From Marsupella aquatica (Eukaryota > Marchantiophyta): 64,000 nucleotides of DNA. Location: contig OZ316893.1 of NCBI GenBank assembly GCA_973895155.1, positions 20,212,001 to 20,276,000 of the forward strand, written 5' to 3'. This document shows positions 21,473 to 33,097 of this stretch, in pieces (the first letter of the stretch is position 1; every line of letters starts with the position of its first letter). The position numbers and the translations under genes are program-made. The notes beneath the pieces were generated by a model. The model made no database searches. It saw only the letters and a program-made list of their open reading frames with translations, and had not been told where the DNA came from.

Positions 21473-23904
21473 ATGGCTGCAGGACTACCAACTTCGCGTA
21501 ACTCATCTCTTATTGCTGTCATCGGAGACGAGGTGAGTGAGCGCGTGATTGGTTATGTATGTTTTCCTTTGTCTGTTTCATTTTTATCTCGTCTTGCTCG
21601 CGTAGCTTGTTTGGAACTTGAGGCTCAAGAAAGGGAGTTTTGGGAAGTAAGTGCATTTGCGAGATTGCGATGCTTTCGGGTTTAGGGTTTAGGGATGACC
21701 TTTCGGCTCTAGCTAGAATTTGACGATTGCTTGTCGGGCTTGGCTTTCATTTCGGATCGCAGATTGTCGTCTCCTTGTAGTGTTTTCCGTGATTGATGGC
21801 TGTTTTAGGGCGGGACGCAATTGACAGTGCTTTTGACCAATAAGATTAATCTGAATTCTGCTTGATCTTGGATTCATTTGATATGTTCGATCTGTGTTTC
21901 TTGTTTGAACTCGATGTGATTCTCCTGTTGTAGTCTTTCCCGCATAATCTTACGCGGGCTAGGGTTGGACAGTACCAAACGAGGTGCTCAGCTGTACTGA
22001 GCAGCTATTGGTATCTGGCAGGATACCGTGACTGGATTTTTACTGGCTGGAGTCGGTAATGTCGATCTTAGAAGGAAGACCAACTACCTCGTCGTGGATA
22101 ACAGTGAGTTCCACTTTATGAAGGAAATGAGTCCTGGGCTCTTGGAGTATAAGAAATTTCTTCAATTCTTTTGATCTAGTTATGTCGTAATCCAGGTTGT
22201 TGTCGACAAGACTGTATGTTTATAGCAAAAACCTCTTTCTTTTTCCACAGAAACTGCTGTGAAAACCATCGAGGATGCGTTCAAGGAATTCACTAACCGG
22301 GAAGATATTGCCATCGTACTCATCAGCCAATACGTAAGTACAGTTCTTCCACTAAAAAAAATTCTGAACTTTGAGTGTATCTTGCTCGCAACTGGAGGGC
22401 TCATTGATTCCACTTTCTCTAACTGTCTGAGGGCATTGAGGATGTTTCCGAGTTTTGTCGTCTTGATCATGATAGATCCTTGTCTTGAGGTCTAGTCGCT
22501 GCTTCTCGAGCTTTATGGTTAAGAGCCGCCTTTGTTATGAGACACGAGCCACTGAGACAACAGAAAATGTCAATAGCTACATAAAGTGGTTGTCATCTAT
22601 CCAAATTGTTCTGAAATTGCAAGGACACTTGGATGAGGTTTTGCTTTAGCAAACTAATCCAAGCAAAGTAATTGAAGGGGGTGTCATTCGTCTTAGTGGT
22701 CACCTCGAGAGTGGAGTAACTCCAATGATTTTTCTGGTACAGATTTTCGTTCTAATTGCTGAATTTGCAATGTTGAACCGTAGAAATATCTGAGGAGTTC
22801 TCTTTTCAAAGTTATCCGCATACTGTGAGAGGCTCGAGATGAGCTCATCAATGTCTGTACTGGATCGTAAGAACTTGACGTGTAGGTGAGGACCGCGAAG
22901 TCCAGAGACGCATGTGAAGCCTTGCAGGCTTACTCGTCACACTTCAGGCCTATTCAGATGTTAGCCAAAGAGACTTAGAGAAGGCTTGCGAGCTTAAAGC
23001 GCCACGGTCCATCATAAGACCTAGATCCACAGGTTTCACCATTAATAGGATTTTTTTCTTGAAATCGTTCAGGAGCCTGACACAGTAGAGAAAGGGAGTG
23101 ACTGAATGTGAACAAAGGGGGAAATCTTGGACACTTCCCGCTTGTATAGGGCTAGTGGTGGTGTAAACTTCACTCTATGAGAGCCTTACTTCCGTGAACA
23201 TTATTAATCATAGACTTTTGGGAATGGTCTGCATAGTCGAAGTCGTTGAAAGGAAGAGACGTTTGACTGCAATCGAAATGGAGTAGTCAATGACCCCGAT
23301 GTCCGTTCAGAGGGAACCAAAGTCTGGCTTCAGTCACTTTGAGCAATCGATTAACGGAATCATATGACTGAGGCTTTGGTCAAAGATCGGTTGAATATGT
23401 GCTTGGTATGGGCTTCTCACGTTTATGAGCCCTTCATGGAGTGTGTCCGAGAGATAGAATATGAGGCTTAGTGTGCAGAGTCGAACTCTAACAAAACACT
23501 TAGAAAATACAAGGAAAGTTCTAGGACGTGTTCAGAGAGCAGGAGGTTACGATCTTTCCAGTGACCAGGTTTCTCCTCCTTTGATACTGGATCCAGCCCT
23601 TTTTGGGAGAAATTGAGGCCGTCTCTTTGGGGTGGGTTGAATTTCTTTCAGCTTAGCATTTGCAACTAACTTAGGTCGGAGTTCGAATAAATTGTTTCGC
23701 GTCGAAGCTGACGTTCATCATTTTCTGTCCAATGTGTAGATTGCCAATATGATCAGGTTTTTGATTGACAGTTACAATAGGCCTCTGCCGGCCATATTGG
23801 AGATACCCTCGAAAGACCATCCATATGACCCATCGCAGGATTCGATCTTATCAAGGGTGAAGCACATGTTTTCGGGCGAAGCCAGTGCAAGTGAGGCTCG
23901 TTGA
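21473..23904 (+). CDS. VHA-F: V-type proton ATPase subunit F
   Basis: Four exons join cleanly: 21473-21532, 22022-22103, 22251-22333 and 23740-23904. All introns are GT-AG, and the product is 129 residues, the usual plant length. The protein begins MAAGLPTSRNSSLIAVIGDE. It continues with the family hallmark DTVTGFLLAGVGNVDLRRKT and NYLVVD, then TIEDAFKEFTNREDIAIVLISQY, which is the Rossmann-like core. It ends with LPAILEIPSKDHPYDPSQDS and a short LSRVKHMFSGEA tail. Subunit F sits in the central rotor stalk of the V1 sector with subunit D and couples ATP hydrolysis to proton pumping at vacuole and endomembranes. Intron 3 is long (about 1.4 kb) and holds nothing recognisable. No disabling change is seen, so this is expected to be a functional housekeeping gene. 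Confidence 0.97.
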
Positions 23905-24585
23905 GGAACTGCGAATTCTTAATTCTATGAATTTTTTAAAAATATATGTAAATAAGGTATCCCCGTCCTTCATGCTGATAAGGCCTAGATACACTATTTG
24001 TCCAAGGAACTCTGGCGGTTTGGATTTCACACGGACGTGAAGCTCTTTCATGGGGAGCAAGTTCAGGAGGCTCATGAGTCTCACCACCATAAAACTCATG
24101 ATCAAAACTCATCATGTGGTGATGAAAGCAAGTAGATTCATTAGTCCTCTCGACCAGGGTGTACAGTAAGTGTTTAGAGCACAAGTTATCACAAATGCTG
24201 AAGTGATGATATCTTTGATGATCTTTCGCTTTGTGATAGATATGAAGCAATCTGCGTTCTTAGAAACATGTCACAGATTAAAATATTCTTTTCTGGAATG
24301 AAACACTGGGCAAGGACAATCAGAAAATGTGAACACTGTTGATGAACTTCTGTGGTTTGGGTTGTTGTACGTGTGGGACAAACAAGTTTTCACTGATGCA
24401 GGATTGTGTAATCAGATTCCAAGCTTGTCTCTGTGCTGTTGACTTTTCCATCGTAATTAGAATTGCATGGTTTACATGGACCAACTAGAGTTGATCATAC
24501 GGTCGACCCATATTCGAGCAACCTCCCTTCCTCCTTTGGGGTTCTGCATATGCGATGCCTCAGAACTTTTTGCAGTTAGAAAATG

Positions 24586-24631
24586 AAAAAAAATAAAAAT
24601 AAATAAATAAATAAATAAATATATATATAGT
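24586..24631. repeat. (AAAT)n/(AT)n microsatellite
   Basis: A run of AAAT units passes into ATATATATATAG. Low-complexity slippage sequence. Confidence 0.9.
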
Positions 24632-26393
24632 GAACGCAATACTGCGATCTTGTAGAAAGCACAGTAAAGCGTAAGACAGGTATCAGATCACAAAAAACTG
24701 CGAAGCTAGAACGGAGTCGTTGTGAATTTCTTCCCTGAATTCTTGCTTACCCATTTGTAGAGTTATCAGATGGGAACCTCCCGTGATCCTTTTGCCGACA
24801 TAGGATTTCTACGTTTGGATGGGATCTGTAGAAACTGCACTTCAATGAGGATGACATAGATTTGACTTCATTTGTGGAGCTATGAGCTCAGAAAGCATCT
24901 CCTTCCCAAACGTTACAGTGAAAAATAATTTGAAAACTTGAAAATAGGATTCGAGAACTTGAATGAGAAATATGAAAATTGCATTTTACCTTCCGGGACA
25001 TCGATTTAGCAGGAGAAAACCTTGATTTTTATGCAAAGAGCAATTTGGCATTTAAATAGAGTGCCACAATCGTTTGCAAAGGATCGATCACAAAGTGGTA
25101 CACTCCACAGCTCGGACTGTCCCCACTTCATCTTAGTTTTCGGTGATTTTTGCTAGTCATGGAAATGAGAACTCATCCTTGACAATAGGTACTCCTTGAA
25201 GCATGACTTGGCTCACGGTCATTTTTGCCACGGAAATGAACACCCATCTTTGACAATGGTTGCTCCTTGACTAGGCTCACTCAAAACCTGCCCGTGGCTG
25301 TATGGACTGGAGTTGCAAAGTGGATGCCAGCCCCATCTCAACAATTGAGGGGTCTCAAAGCTTCAAAGTTGTGCATGTTGATTTTTGGCCATAGCTTTCT
25401 CCCATAGTTTTTCACAGGGGTGTGTAAAGGGTTTTGCTTTTTCTAGCCTTCACAGTGTTTTATGGTCATGGCATATAATAAAAAAGTAATGGACTATGAA
25501 TTGGGTCATGGCATATAATCAATCTTTCTGGCAAAAAGTAATGGACTATGAATTTGGTACTAAGAAACTTATTCTGTATGTAACTTTTTGTGTTTGTAAA
25601 TTTGACTAGAGTCAAGGGCCATCAAATTCTGAGTTTGGATGCACCCTACTAATTAGTCCATAACTTTTTCTGGTCATGCTTCTGGTCACTGCATATGACC
25701 CATCTTTATGGCAAGAAATTATGGATTACTATGGTAGTCCGTTATTTTTCTGTCCATGACAGGTCCATAAAATTTTGAGACCGATTGGATCGGAAGTGTG
25801 TGTGAAGTTGACAAGCTCCCACTCCAGTACTTAGTAGTTCCAAGAAATGAGGATCAAAGGTTGTCGGTGAATATGCCTGGGATACTCCTGTGAAATTGTG
25901 GCACACTTTGAGGGTGGGGTCTGTTCGAACATCTGGAAGGAGAGGAGTATGCATTTTATGGAGCTCATCCGTTCGAACCCACACTGGGTAATCCACAAAT
26001 CATGGCACCGCTTAGGAATTTACATTGGGAAGGACTGGGCTCGTCATAGATTTAGAATCAGGGTTGGGAAATCCTCTTCGGGGGATGCTTTGAATGATAT
26101 GTTTTTTGATTATGGCACTTGAGCTGGTTTATGGGAAATTCATGATGAAAACCTTCAGGTACCACCTGTTCCTCCCAGCCCACCCTGAAGTGCTCCCCTG
26201 TTCAGGACTTGAAGCTGCAATGCAGAGTCGACTGATAGAATTACACTTCCATCTCTGATCCCCTCCTAGGTACCCCGCCGGACCCTGTTCACTGGCCAGT
26301 GTGAAGGGGTGTGAAGTAGTGTGCCACTCCCTCCTGCAGTAGTTAAATCGCTGGTTTGGCTGAGTCCTTGGTCTTGCTTCCTTTCCTGGTGCC

Positions 26394-26640
26394 CCCCCCC
26401 CCCCTTTCTTTGGGGCACTTCTACCTTTGGTCCCCCCCAGGTGAGGACCCCCTTTTGTGGGCCACCCCTGTTGTATGCTGGCTTAAATTCAATTGGTTTT
26501 TTAGAGTGAAAAAAACCCTTTTGTGGCCCACCCCTGTTGTATGCTGGCTCAAATTCAATGGGTTTTTTTTAGAGTTGAAAAAACCCCTTTTGTGGGCCAC
26601 CCCTGTAGTATGTTGGCTTTTGGAATGAAAGTCAATTGGT
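26394..26640. repeat. Poly-C tract and three-copy tandem repeat
   Basis: A run of about 14 C bases near 26391-26404 precedes three copies of a unit of about 70 bp. Each copy contains CCTTTTGTGGGCCACCCCTG and ATGCTGGCT..AATTCAATTGG, at roughly 26450, 26517 and 26586. The open frames that cover it translate repeated low-complexity peptide and are not genes. Confidence 0.75.
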
Positions 26641-27639
26641 TTTCTCGAGGGGGAAAAAAAGTTGTCGGTGAATCGAACGTGCTCCGAAAAATCAACGACG
26701 GCACGACTACCTGGTATGAAATGGTATCATATACACAGCTCATTCTCGCAAGATTTCCCTCTCAGGAATTGGCCTGCACGCATCGGTCCATGCCGAAAGA
26801 GAGCTCGGGAACGCTGATCTGCTGCTGGCATCCACTGTTTGAATGGTCCGGACCAATGTTGATGGTCTTGGCCAAAACCATCAAATCTCCTCCCAGAAAC
26901 AGGTGAACACGGAGTCCACATAAAATCCATTGAGAAACTCCACCTAAGAGTTTGTTTTTCTTCCGCCTAAAACTTTGACGACATTCACGAGTTTTGGTGC
27001 AAAAACTGTCACTATGATACCAGAAGCTTGTGGCGAGCTAGCCCACAATGAAGGTTAGTCGCATCTGGTCATTACGAACTAGACGGCCTGAACAGAGGAA
27101 TAAGCACTCACAGAGTAGTTTTTGGTTTTGGAATTTCATGTCCGGAGTAGAATTATGGAGATTGTCCCCCCATTTTCCTTGCCGCGCACACTCGTACTTA
27201 ATATCGACATTAGTCAACAATCCTGATCAAAACTGCCCCTTCCGTCTACTAAGTTGCCAACTAGTGAAATGATGCAACTAAGTCCTGATGTGCATTACGT
27301 CTACTCAATGTTAACATTATTTTAGTCCCTCCTTGTAATCAACGAGGACAGTTTAAAAAATCATTTAGTTGGTGATGGTTTTGAATTGCATCTTTAAGAC
27401 TGGATATGGATGCATTTCGGTCATAGACGATCTCATAGAAAACTGAACACCAAGAAATTGTTGTGAATTCGACGGCGTTGATGGAATCGCCTGCCTGTTG
27501 GAGACTATCTTTCAACGAGATCTGCTAAAGGCCTCAATTACGTATCTTCTGTCGTCACACAGCTACAGACGTGAAGAATCTGACAATCATGCCGGTCAAC
27601 GGTTGCACAGCCCGGGACACTACAGGGTCAAGCACTTTT

Positions 27640-27900
27640 GGTTGTGACTGTGATGAAATTCATCATGTACTTGGCCGCCTCGTCGAGGTTCTCCTCGAGC
27701 ACAAAGCTCGGCCTTTGGCAGATCTCGTTGAAAGATAGTGGGGCGCCGAAGGTGATGTCAATTTTGCCCCGCTCGATCAGCGTTGGTCAATGGTTTTTGC
27801 AAAAGTAGTCATGACAGGTTGGATACAAGCGAATGTTGGTTCGGTAGTCGTTGAAGAGATCAGGCGCCACGAGGTGTGCATAGCCGAGGCTGGAATCAGG
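27640..27900 (-). pseudogene. Alpha/beta-hydrolase C-terminal remnant
   Basis: Translating 27870 to 27665 on the minus strand gives APDLFNDYRTNIRLYPTCHD then YFCKNH, a TGA, PTLIERGKIDITFGAP, and after a short deletion RPSFVLEENLDEAAKYMMNF. The pattern is that of alpha/beta-hydrolase (Abhydrolase_1) C-termini common in bacteria and fungi: LFxDYxxNxxLYPxW.xYFR..QPPTLIxWGKxDPxF, then GHFxLEExxDExAxxIxxF. The tryptophan and aspartate of WGKxD are altered and the GHF catalytic His region is lost. The rest of the gene was not found. Acquisition by horizontal transfer is possible but not shown. Confidence 0.6.
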
Positions 27901-28449
27901 TTGCAGGACATGTGCAAGGATGTCTGACCGTTGGATACGAAATTTTGGACTTCTGATCGAGGACTCTCTCAGCCTTCACTCACGACGCTTACAGTCAACT
28001 GCTGCAGACGCTTCGTGGGCGAAACACACGAGGGCCAATGTTTTCAATTTTAGAGAGCAGCTCGATCGAAACTAGTGGATTTGTACCGCTACTAGTGTTT
28101 GATCGATTAGGAAAGACACATCCTCGAGTTTTGAGGAGACTATAGATGATGCCTACCTTTGAAGCGGTACCTCTCCAAATGTATATGCTCTAAGCAACAG
28201 CAAAGGCTGCAAAAGAGTCCATCGCTTTTATTGTAGGGGTGACTTCTCGCGTTGACCGAAGCAGGGTATAGAGTGGCCAGATTTACCTGTGGGTCTTTGA
28301 GAGTGTTTCTGTTAGCGGGATTACTTGGACGGATTGTCATGACGACCATTTGGGGTCTGCCAGGGTGCTTCACAAGCTGGAGAAAATGAAGATGAGAGTC
28401 ACCCTATAATTTTTTTTTCCAGAACTGAGGTCTGGATCGACGTATCTCT

Positions 28450-31000
28450 GGTGGAAAGGGAGCCTTATCTGGAGAATATGGCATTGCAACGATGGTGGAG
28501 AAATGTTCTCTTTCGGAGTTTTGTCGTGGTGTGCCTGGCTTCTATCATGGAGAAGGCAGACGAGATCCTTCTGCCGTCTGTGTACCGAGAGATAGGATTC
28601 GCACTCCATGCGAGCCCATCTAAGCGAGGCAGCCTCACGCTTGTCCGATCAATTACTCAGAGGCGTCTTTGGCACCCGTGGCAGGCTTTCTGGCCCAGCA
28701 GTACAATAGAGCAAGTATTGTTGCTGCTGGGGCACTGATGTGGGCGGTTGCCACATTCTTTGTGGGCATTTCATCCACATTCGCTCAGGTCTTGTCGATA
28801 CCTGTGCTGGTCCTATTGTTTAAGGGGTACTGAGACAATTCTAGTTGATAGCCCTTTCTACTTATCAGTACATACCTTCTAATCTGCTCCCTTAATGTCA
28901 CCATCAAGGAAAGTCAGAGGGGCATTAATCACCGGCTCGATAAAAATGTATGCAGGTTGCAATAGCCAGAGCATTCAACGGCATCGGATTGGCAGTGGTT
29001 GCGGCGTCTATTGAGTCAATGGTAGCAGATTCTACTGGGGATCACAAAAGAGGCAGGGGTTTTGGTTTCCTTAGTATGGCAGGCAGTGCCGGTTATGTCC
29101 TTGGGCAAGTAATTGCGATCCCACTGGCTGGAAAAACATTATTGCTTGTGGCTGGAGGGAGAATGGCATTTCATTTGGTGGATTTCTTGAGTTCTCCACA
29201 ACTTAAGCTGCTATGCTCTAAGCTTCCGCAACTGGATCGGTTTCTTGACACTGCACTCGCAACCGTCACAATTCTCATTCTGAAGTACTTAGGAATCTTC
29301 TTTCTGGGAAGAATTTATTAGATATTAGCACAAACTGGATTTTAAAGAACTGCCTGTAAAACCCCCGAGAAACTCGCAAGACAGAAATCTTGATGCAACA
29401 GACCTTTGCATAACTGAATTGATGCATCATAGGTGAAATAACAATGTACTAGGATTGTACAAAGAAGACCAGTGAGTCCATTATTCTTCGGAGGGGCTCT
29501 CTCGATCAGTAGGGAGAGAAGCATGCTCATCATCACAAGTTTAGCAACAGGAGTTTGCTGAGAAAGTCATCTGATGTAAATATTGAGGGCCATTCAACAA
29601 CTTGGATCGAACAACGGTGGAGCAACCTGGGAGCTAATTCCATTTTGCCCAGCATGTTGTGTCAAAGATTATTAGGATGGTCGTGGTTGAGTCATGACTA
29701 CTAAAAAATGCAATCCCACAGTATGATCACCAAAGCATCTTGATTGCCACTGTAGAGTTCCTTCAATAAAACAAAAGGTCACCTAATCGATCTAAAGGTA
29801 ACTAGTCAAACGTGTTGCCATTCTTCAGTTCAGGATGTAGCTCATGGACTCGAGACCACTTTTACAACAACAGAAATCCGTTTACTTTCTCTTCAATTGT
29901 GAAATAAATGAGGCAATATATTTTTGTATGGTATGAGTAAGTCTCCAGTAGTTCCGGTCGTATATTTTGCGTTTTGGATTCTAAAGCAAGCTCTGGCAAC
30001 ATGTGGTTTTTAACTTTTTTGAAGTTTTTCGTGTTCTAGGGCAAGGGAAGAATGTACATTCATGGACAAGTTGAAAGAGTTATACCTAGATACAAAGAGT
30101 ATAATCCACATAAGATCTTTCCAACTATTTGTAGCCCAAGGGGTTGCAGGATCATATCCATGGCACCGTTTGCATTTTGTGCCTTGTGGTTGGAGATAGT
30201 AGGATTTTCTCATGACTCGACAGCCATCCTCATGGGCTGTTTTTTGTTGGCTACTTCGTTGGGACATCTGTTTGGTGGATTCCTGGGAGATTATTTGTCT
30301 ACTCTGCTACCAAATACAGGCAGAATTCTGCTGTCTCAGATCATTCACTGCTGGTTCTGGGATTCCACTAGGAACAATTCTCTTTCTCGCTCTGCCCAGG
30401 GACCCTTCAATACCTGTTTTGCACAGAGCCGTCTTATTTATCATGGGCTTCAATACCTGTTTTGCACAGAGCCTTCTTATTTATCATGGGCATCATGATC
30501 AGCTGGAATGGTTCCGCAACTAATTGGTAAGCACAAGATGCCTGTCAATTTTTTCTCCACGACGTTTTGTAGCAAGTATGTTGAGGTGAACCTGATTCTA
30601 TTTTAGTGCTCCCTCGGTGACATTTTTGGCTCACTTTTATTTGCGGATTGGTCACACTTAGTTTTTGGGCCTGTTCAATGTGCAGGCCAATCATTGCAGA
30701 GATAGTGCCTGAAAAATCCAAGACTAATATTTACACCCTAGACCGGGCATTTAAGGAGGAATTTCCATCCTTGTGTTTCCCTTTGTGGGCCTTCTTGCAG
30801 AGAATCTTTATTATGGCTATGTCCCCCCTAGAAAGGGAGTGGACGAGTTGGCGATTGACAAAGGCAATGCCATTGGGTTAGCAAAAGCGCTTTACACAGC
30901 ATGCTATACCACTTTTTTTGTGTTCTGCAATATACATTGGCCTCTATTGGACATATCCCACAGATTGTGATAGTTCGGGAATAGTATGACAGCAAACTCT
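28450..31000 (+). pseudogene. MFS transporter, plant At4g36790-like, decayed
   Basis: The pieces lie in the right order. The first transmembrane region is CLASIMEKADEILLPSVYRE followed by SLTLVRSITQ (28520-28650), then a frameshift near 28655 before FLAQQYNRASIVAAGALMWA. A segment from 28954 has VAIARAFNGIGLAVVAASIE and SMVADSTGDHKRGRGFGFLS, the MFS motif-A-like loop. Another from about 30130 has LWLEIVGFSHDSTAILMGCF and GHLFGGFLGDYLSTLLPNTG. A last one from 30686 has PIIAEIVPEKSKTNIYTLDR and AIGLAKALYTACY. This series fits a plant major-facilitator family. Damage includes several frameshifts, a deletion near 29190 of about 16-20 codons present in the other copies, and a 43-bp tandem duplication. 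It should not give a functional transporter. Confidence 0.8.
30406..30491. repeat. 43-bp tandem duplication in the MFS pseudogene
   Basis: The unit TTCAATACCTGTTTTGCACA...CATGGGC occurs at 30406-30448 and 30449-30491 with one difference. As 43 is not divisible by 3, it shifts the frame between HRAVLFIMG and IMISWNGSATN. Confidence 0.9.
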
Positions 31001-31849
31001 CCATTCTGAGGTTTACTCTTCTTCAGTCTGTCCCACTGCTATTTATGGATGCTCCAGCAGAATAAAGGGATGTCTCTTTGGAAGAATTCCGAGGAAGGTA
31101 CAGGAGAGAATGGGTTCAAGACAAGATATCTGGATTTTGAATAATACGAAGACGCTTACCAGAGGCTATGGGATGCATTTAGGAAACCTGGCTTACTAGG
31201 TTAGAAAGAAGCATATACTCTCTTATCATCCTGAAGTGACCCATTTTTTGGTTAGAGATGCTAACAATAAAAACTCTATTCTGGTCAAAACTTTGGTTGA
31301 AGTAGGCGTGGTATGTAAAGGCTAGAAACGGAATCGTTGTTTCTTTCATACATGTCGGAAATGATTGGCTGAACTTTCATCTTCTCTTTGCGCATAAGAT
31401 TTCTGCAAAATATGATTCTGCAAAATCAGTGTACAATACTCACGAGAGGGCATTTGCAACAGTGCAGCTTTTGTGACCAAACCTCTTTGGTCACAGGCTT
31501 GGTTTAAAGTGTCATTACAAAGTGAAATTCAGACCGGGTGTCTTCTTGACAGGTACCAGTGGATGGAAATCGTGATCTAGAGTAAGTAATGATTTGTCTG
31601 GACCTCTCTCGGTGTACTCTTAAAGAATTTGGCCAATTTTTATGGTGGTTTTATAACTTGTTATTATATTACAGCAAATCATCTCATCCTCTTGACAGTG
31701 ATACGTTACTAGGGGAGTTACATTCGTTAGAATTGGAGTGTCGTCCTCTCAACGTTGGGGAATATCCTGATGCTGAAATATTAGATCTGGTGCCACTTAA
31801 ATGTTCCCCAAGTCTTGATTCCTAAGCATTGCATTCAGTACAGCCCATA
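31001..31849. other. No gene firmly recognised
   Basis: Only a short open frame (31589-31825, ending EILDLVPLKCSPSLDS) is present. It has no recognisable domain and could be 3' sequence of the decayed MFS gene or noise. Confidence 0.4.
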
Positions 31850-32036
31850 CACATAATTGTGTAGACAGCTCGGAATACAACTACACCAACTAGGATCTGG
31901 AGTGTTATCCCCTTAAGCTGAAATACAGCGCCAAACATATAATTGTGTGCACAGCTTGGAATACAATTACACTTGTGTAGACAGTTTGGAATACAACTAC
32001 ACTTTGTGTAGACAGCTTGGAATACAACGACACCAA
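31850..32036. repeat. Minisatellite, units of about 30 bp
   Basis: Four or five imperfect copies of a unit like GTGTAGACAGCTTGGAATAC followed by AACTACACC, partly with inserted spacer (31860, 31945, 31975, 32006). Spacing and units vary, and there are no cas genes, so it is not a CRISPR array. Confidence 0.75.
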
Positions 32037-32541
32037 CCACATCAAGATGAGTGGGCCTCCGAGTAATGTGGGCTTAAAATTAACTTGGATGCTAATTGAC
32101 AGCAGTTCCGAAACTTTGCAATCTGCTGGAGGTTGTCAGGAAGCATGCTCACATTCCATAGCTTCTGGCCCTTGTTTAGTAGATCTCTTCCGTGGATCTA
32201 GATTGACCTTGACAATATAATACATGGCAAAAGATGTATCCTGTTTGTATTTGTTAAAGATTTCATCTGGGTTACGAAAGCCCATCCACTCATTGCTGGA
32301 TGCCATGGCAGCTTTTTTCCAAAGGAAAGGAAAACAATTGTTAGTTACGTGTGTGCACTTTTCTACAGGTTTATTTTGTACTTTGTAGGCTATTTGTCAT
32401 TAAATTTGTTCTCCTTTTCAATTGGTATGGAACTACTTTCACTTACTATTAGCGTGGCTAACACTAAATCTGGTTCAACAGTTTTTTGCACTTTTTATTT
32501 TTATTTTTGCCCATTTTTGCGCAGTTTTGTTTTTTGTTCCT
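32037..32541. other. Short AT-rich intergenic stretch
   Basis: No gene is seen. It ends at the copia target duplication CCAAA (32542-32546). Confidence 0.5.
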
Positions 32542-32546
32542 CCAAA

Positions 32547-32890
32547 TGATGAGCATAGACGACATTCGCAACGGCAAGCCCATGAACCATCTAACGCACA
32601 ATAGTCGACACAGAGAGATACGTGGTTCACCTCCACATGAGGCTACGTCCACGGGAACACACAAGAGCTTTACTGCACTCTAGGCCGACCGGCCATACCA
32701 AGCATCCACAGCACAAGCTCTCCCTATCTCTCAACTAGTTCCGTAACAATGAGCCTAAGTTCCACCAGGGTCTGGCATCAGCCCTGGCTATATGCACAAC
32801 AGCACTACCGCTAACCTTAGCTAGGTCCTAACCCGAGTTAGCCTAACTGTGGTTAGCACAAGAGTCACAAGACTAGAGCAATATCTAACA
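32547..32890 (-). repeat. Copia 3' LTR
   Basis: It ends the element on its 3' side, directly adjacent to the polypurine tract. It differs from the 5' LTR at eight sites, all transitions. Confidence 0.96.
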
Positions 32891-32900
32891 AACTCCCCCT
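32891..32900 (-). promoter_or_regulatory. Copia polypurine tract
   Basis: On the minus strand AGGGGGAGTT abuts the 3' LTR. This is the expected site of plus-strand DNA priming. Confidence 0.85.
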
Positions 32901-33097
32901 TGACTCTTGTCTTGGGGACTGGACTAAATGCTACCATATGGAATCCTCAGCGGGAAGTTCTAGACAATCACCAAACCAGGTCTCCCCCTAAAAACCACAA
33001 GGGTTAACTAAGGGTTAACTAGAACTAAGCCGTAGCCTAACAGGAATGAGTAATCCATATACAAATAGTCACACATTGCTAAATAACTCTACTTGCA

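Larger units (their letters stand above)
23905..27639. other. Intergenic region with simple and tandem repeats, no gene recognised
   Basis: No open frame here has a recognisable domain. Local duplications occur near 25150-25270 (two copies of a segment around GGAAATGAGAACTCATCCTTGAC) and near 25450-25560 (repeats of GGCATATAATAA and AAAGTAATGGACTATGAATT). A transposable-element remnant is possible but no termini were found. Confidence 0.5.

Noticed and set aside
31850-32036. CRISPR-like repeat array
   Set aside because: The repeats are degenerate, spacers are unequal, the genome is eukaryotic and no cas genes occur; it is a minisatellite.
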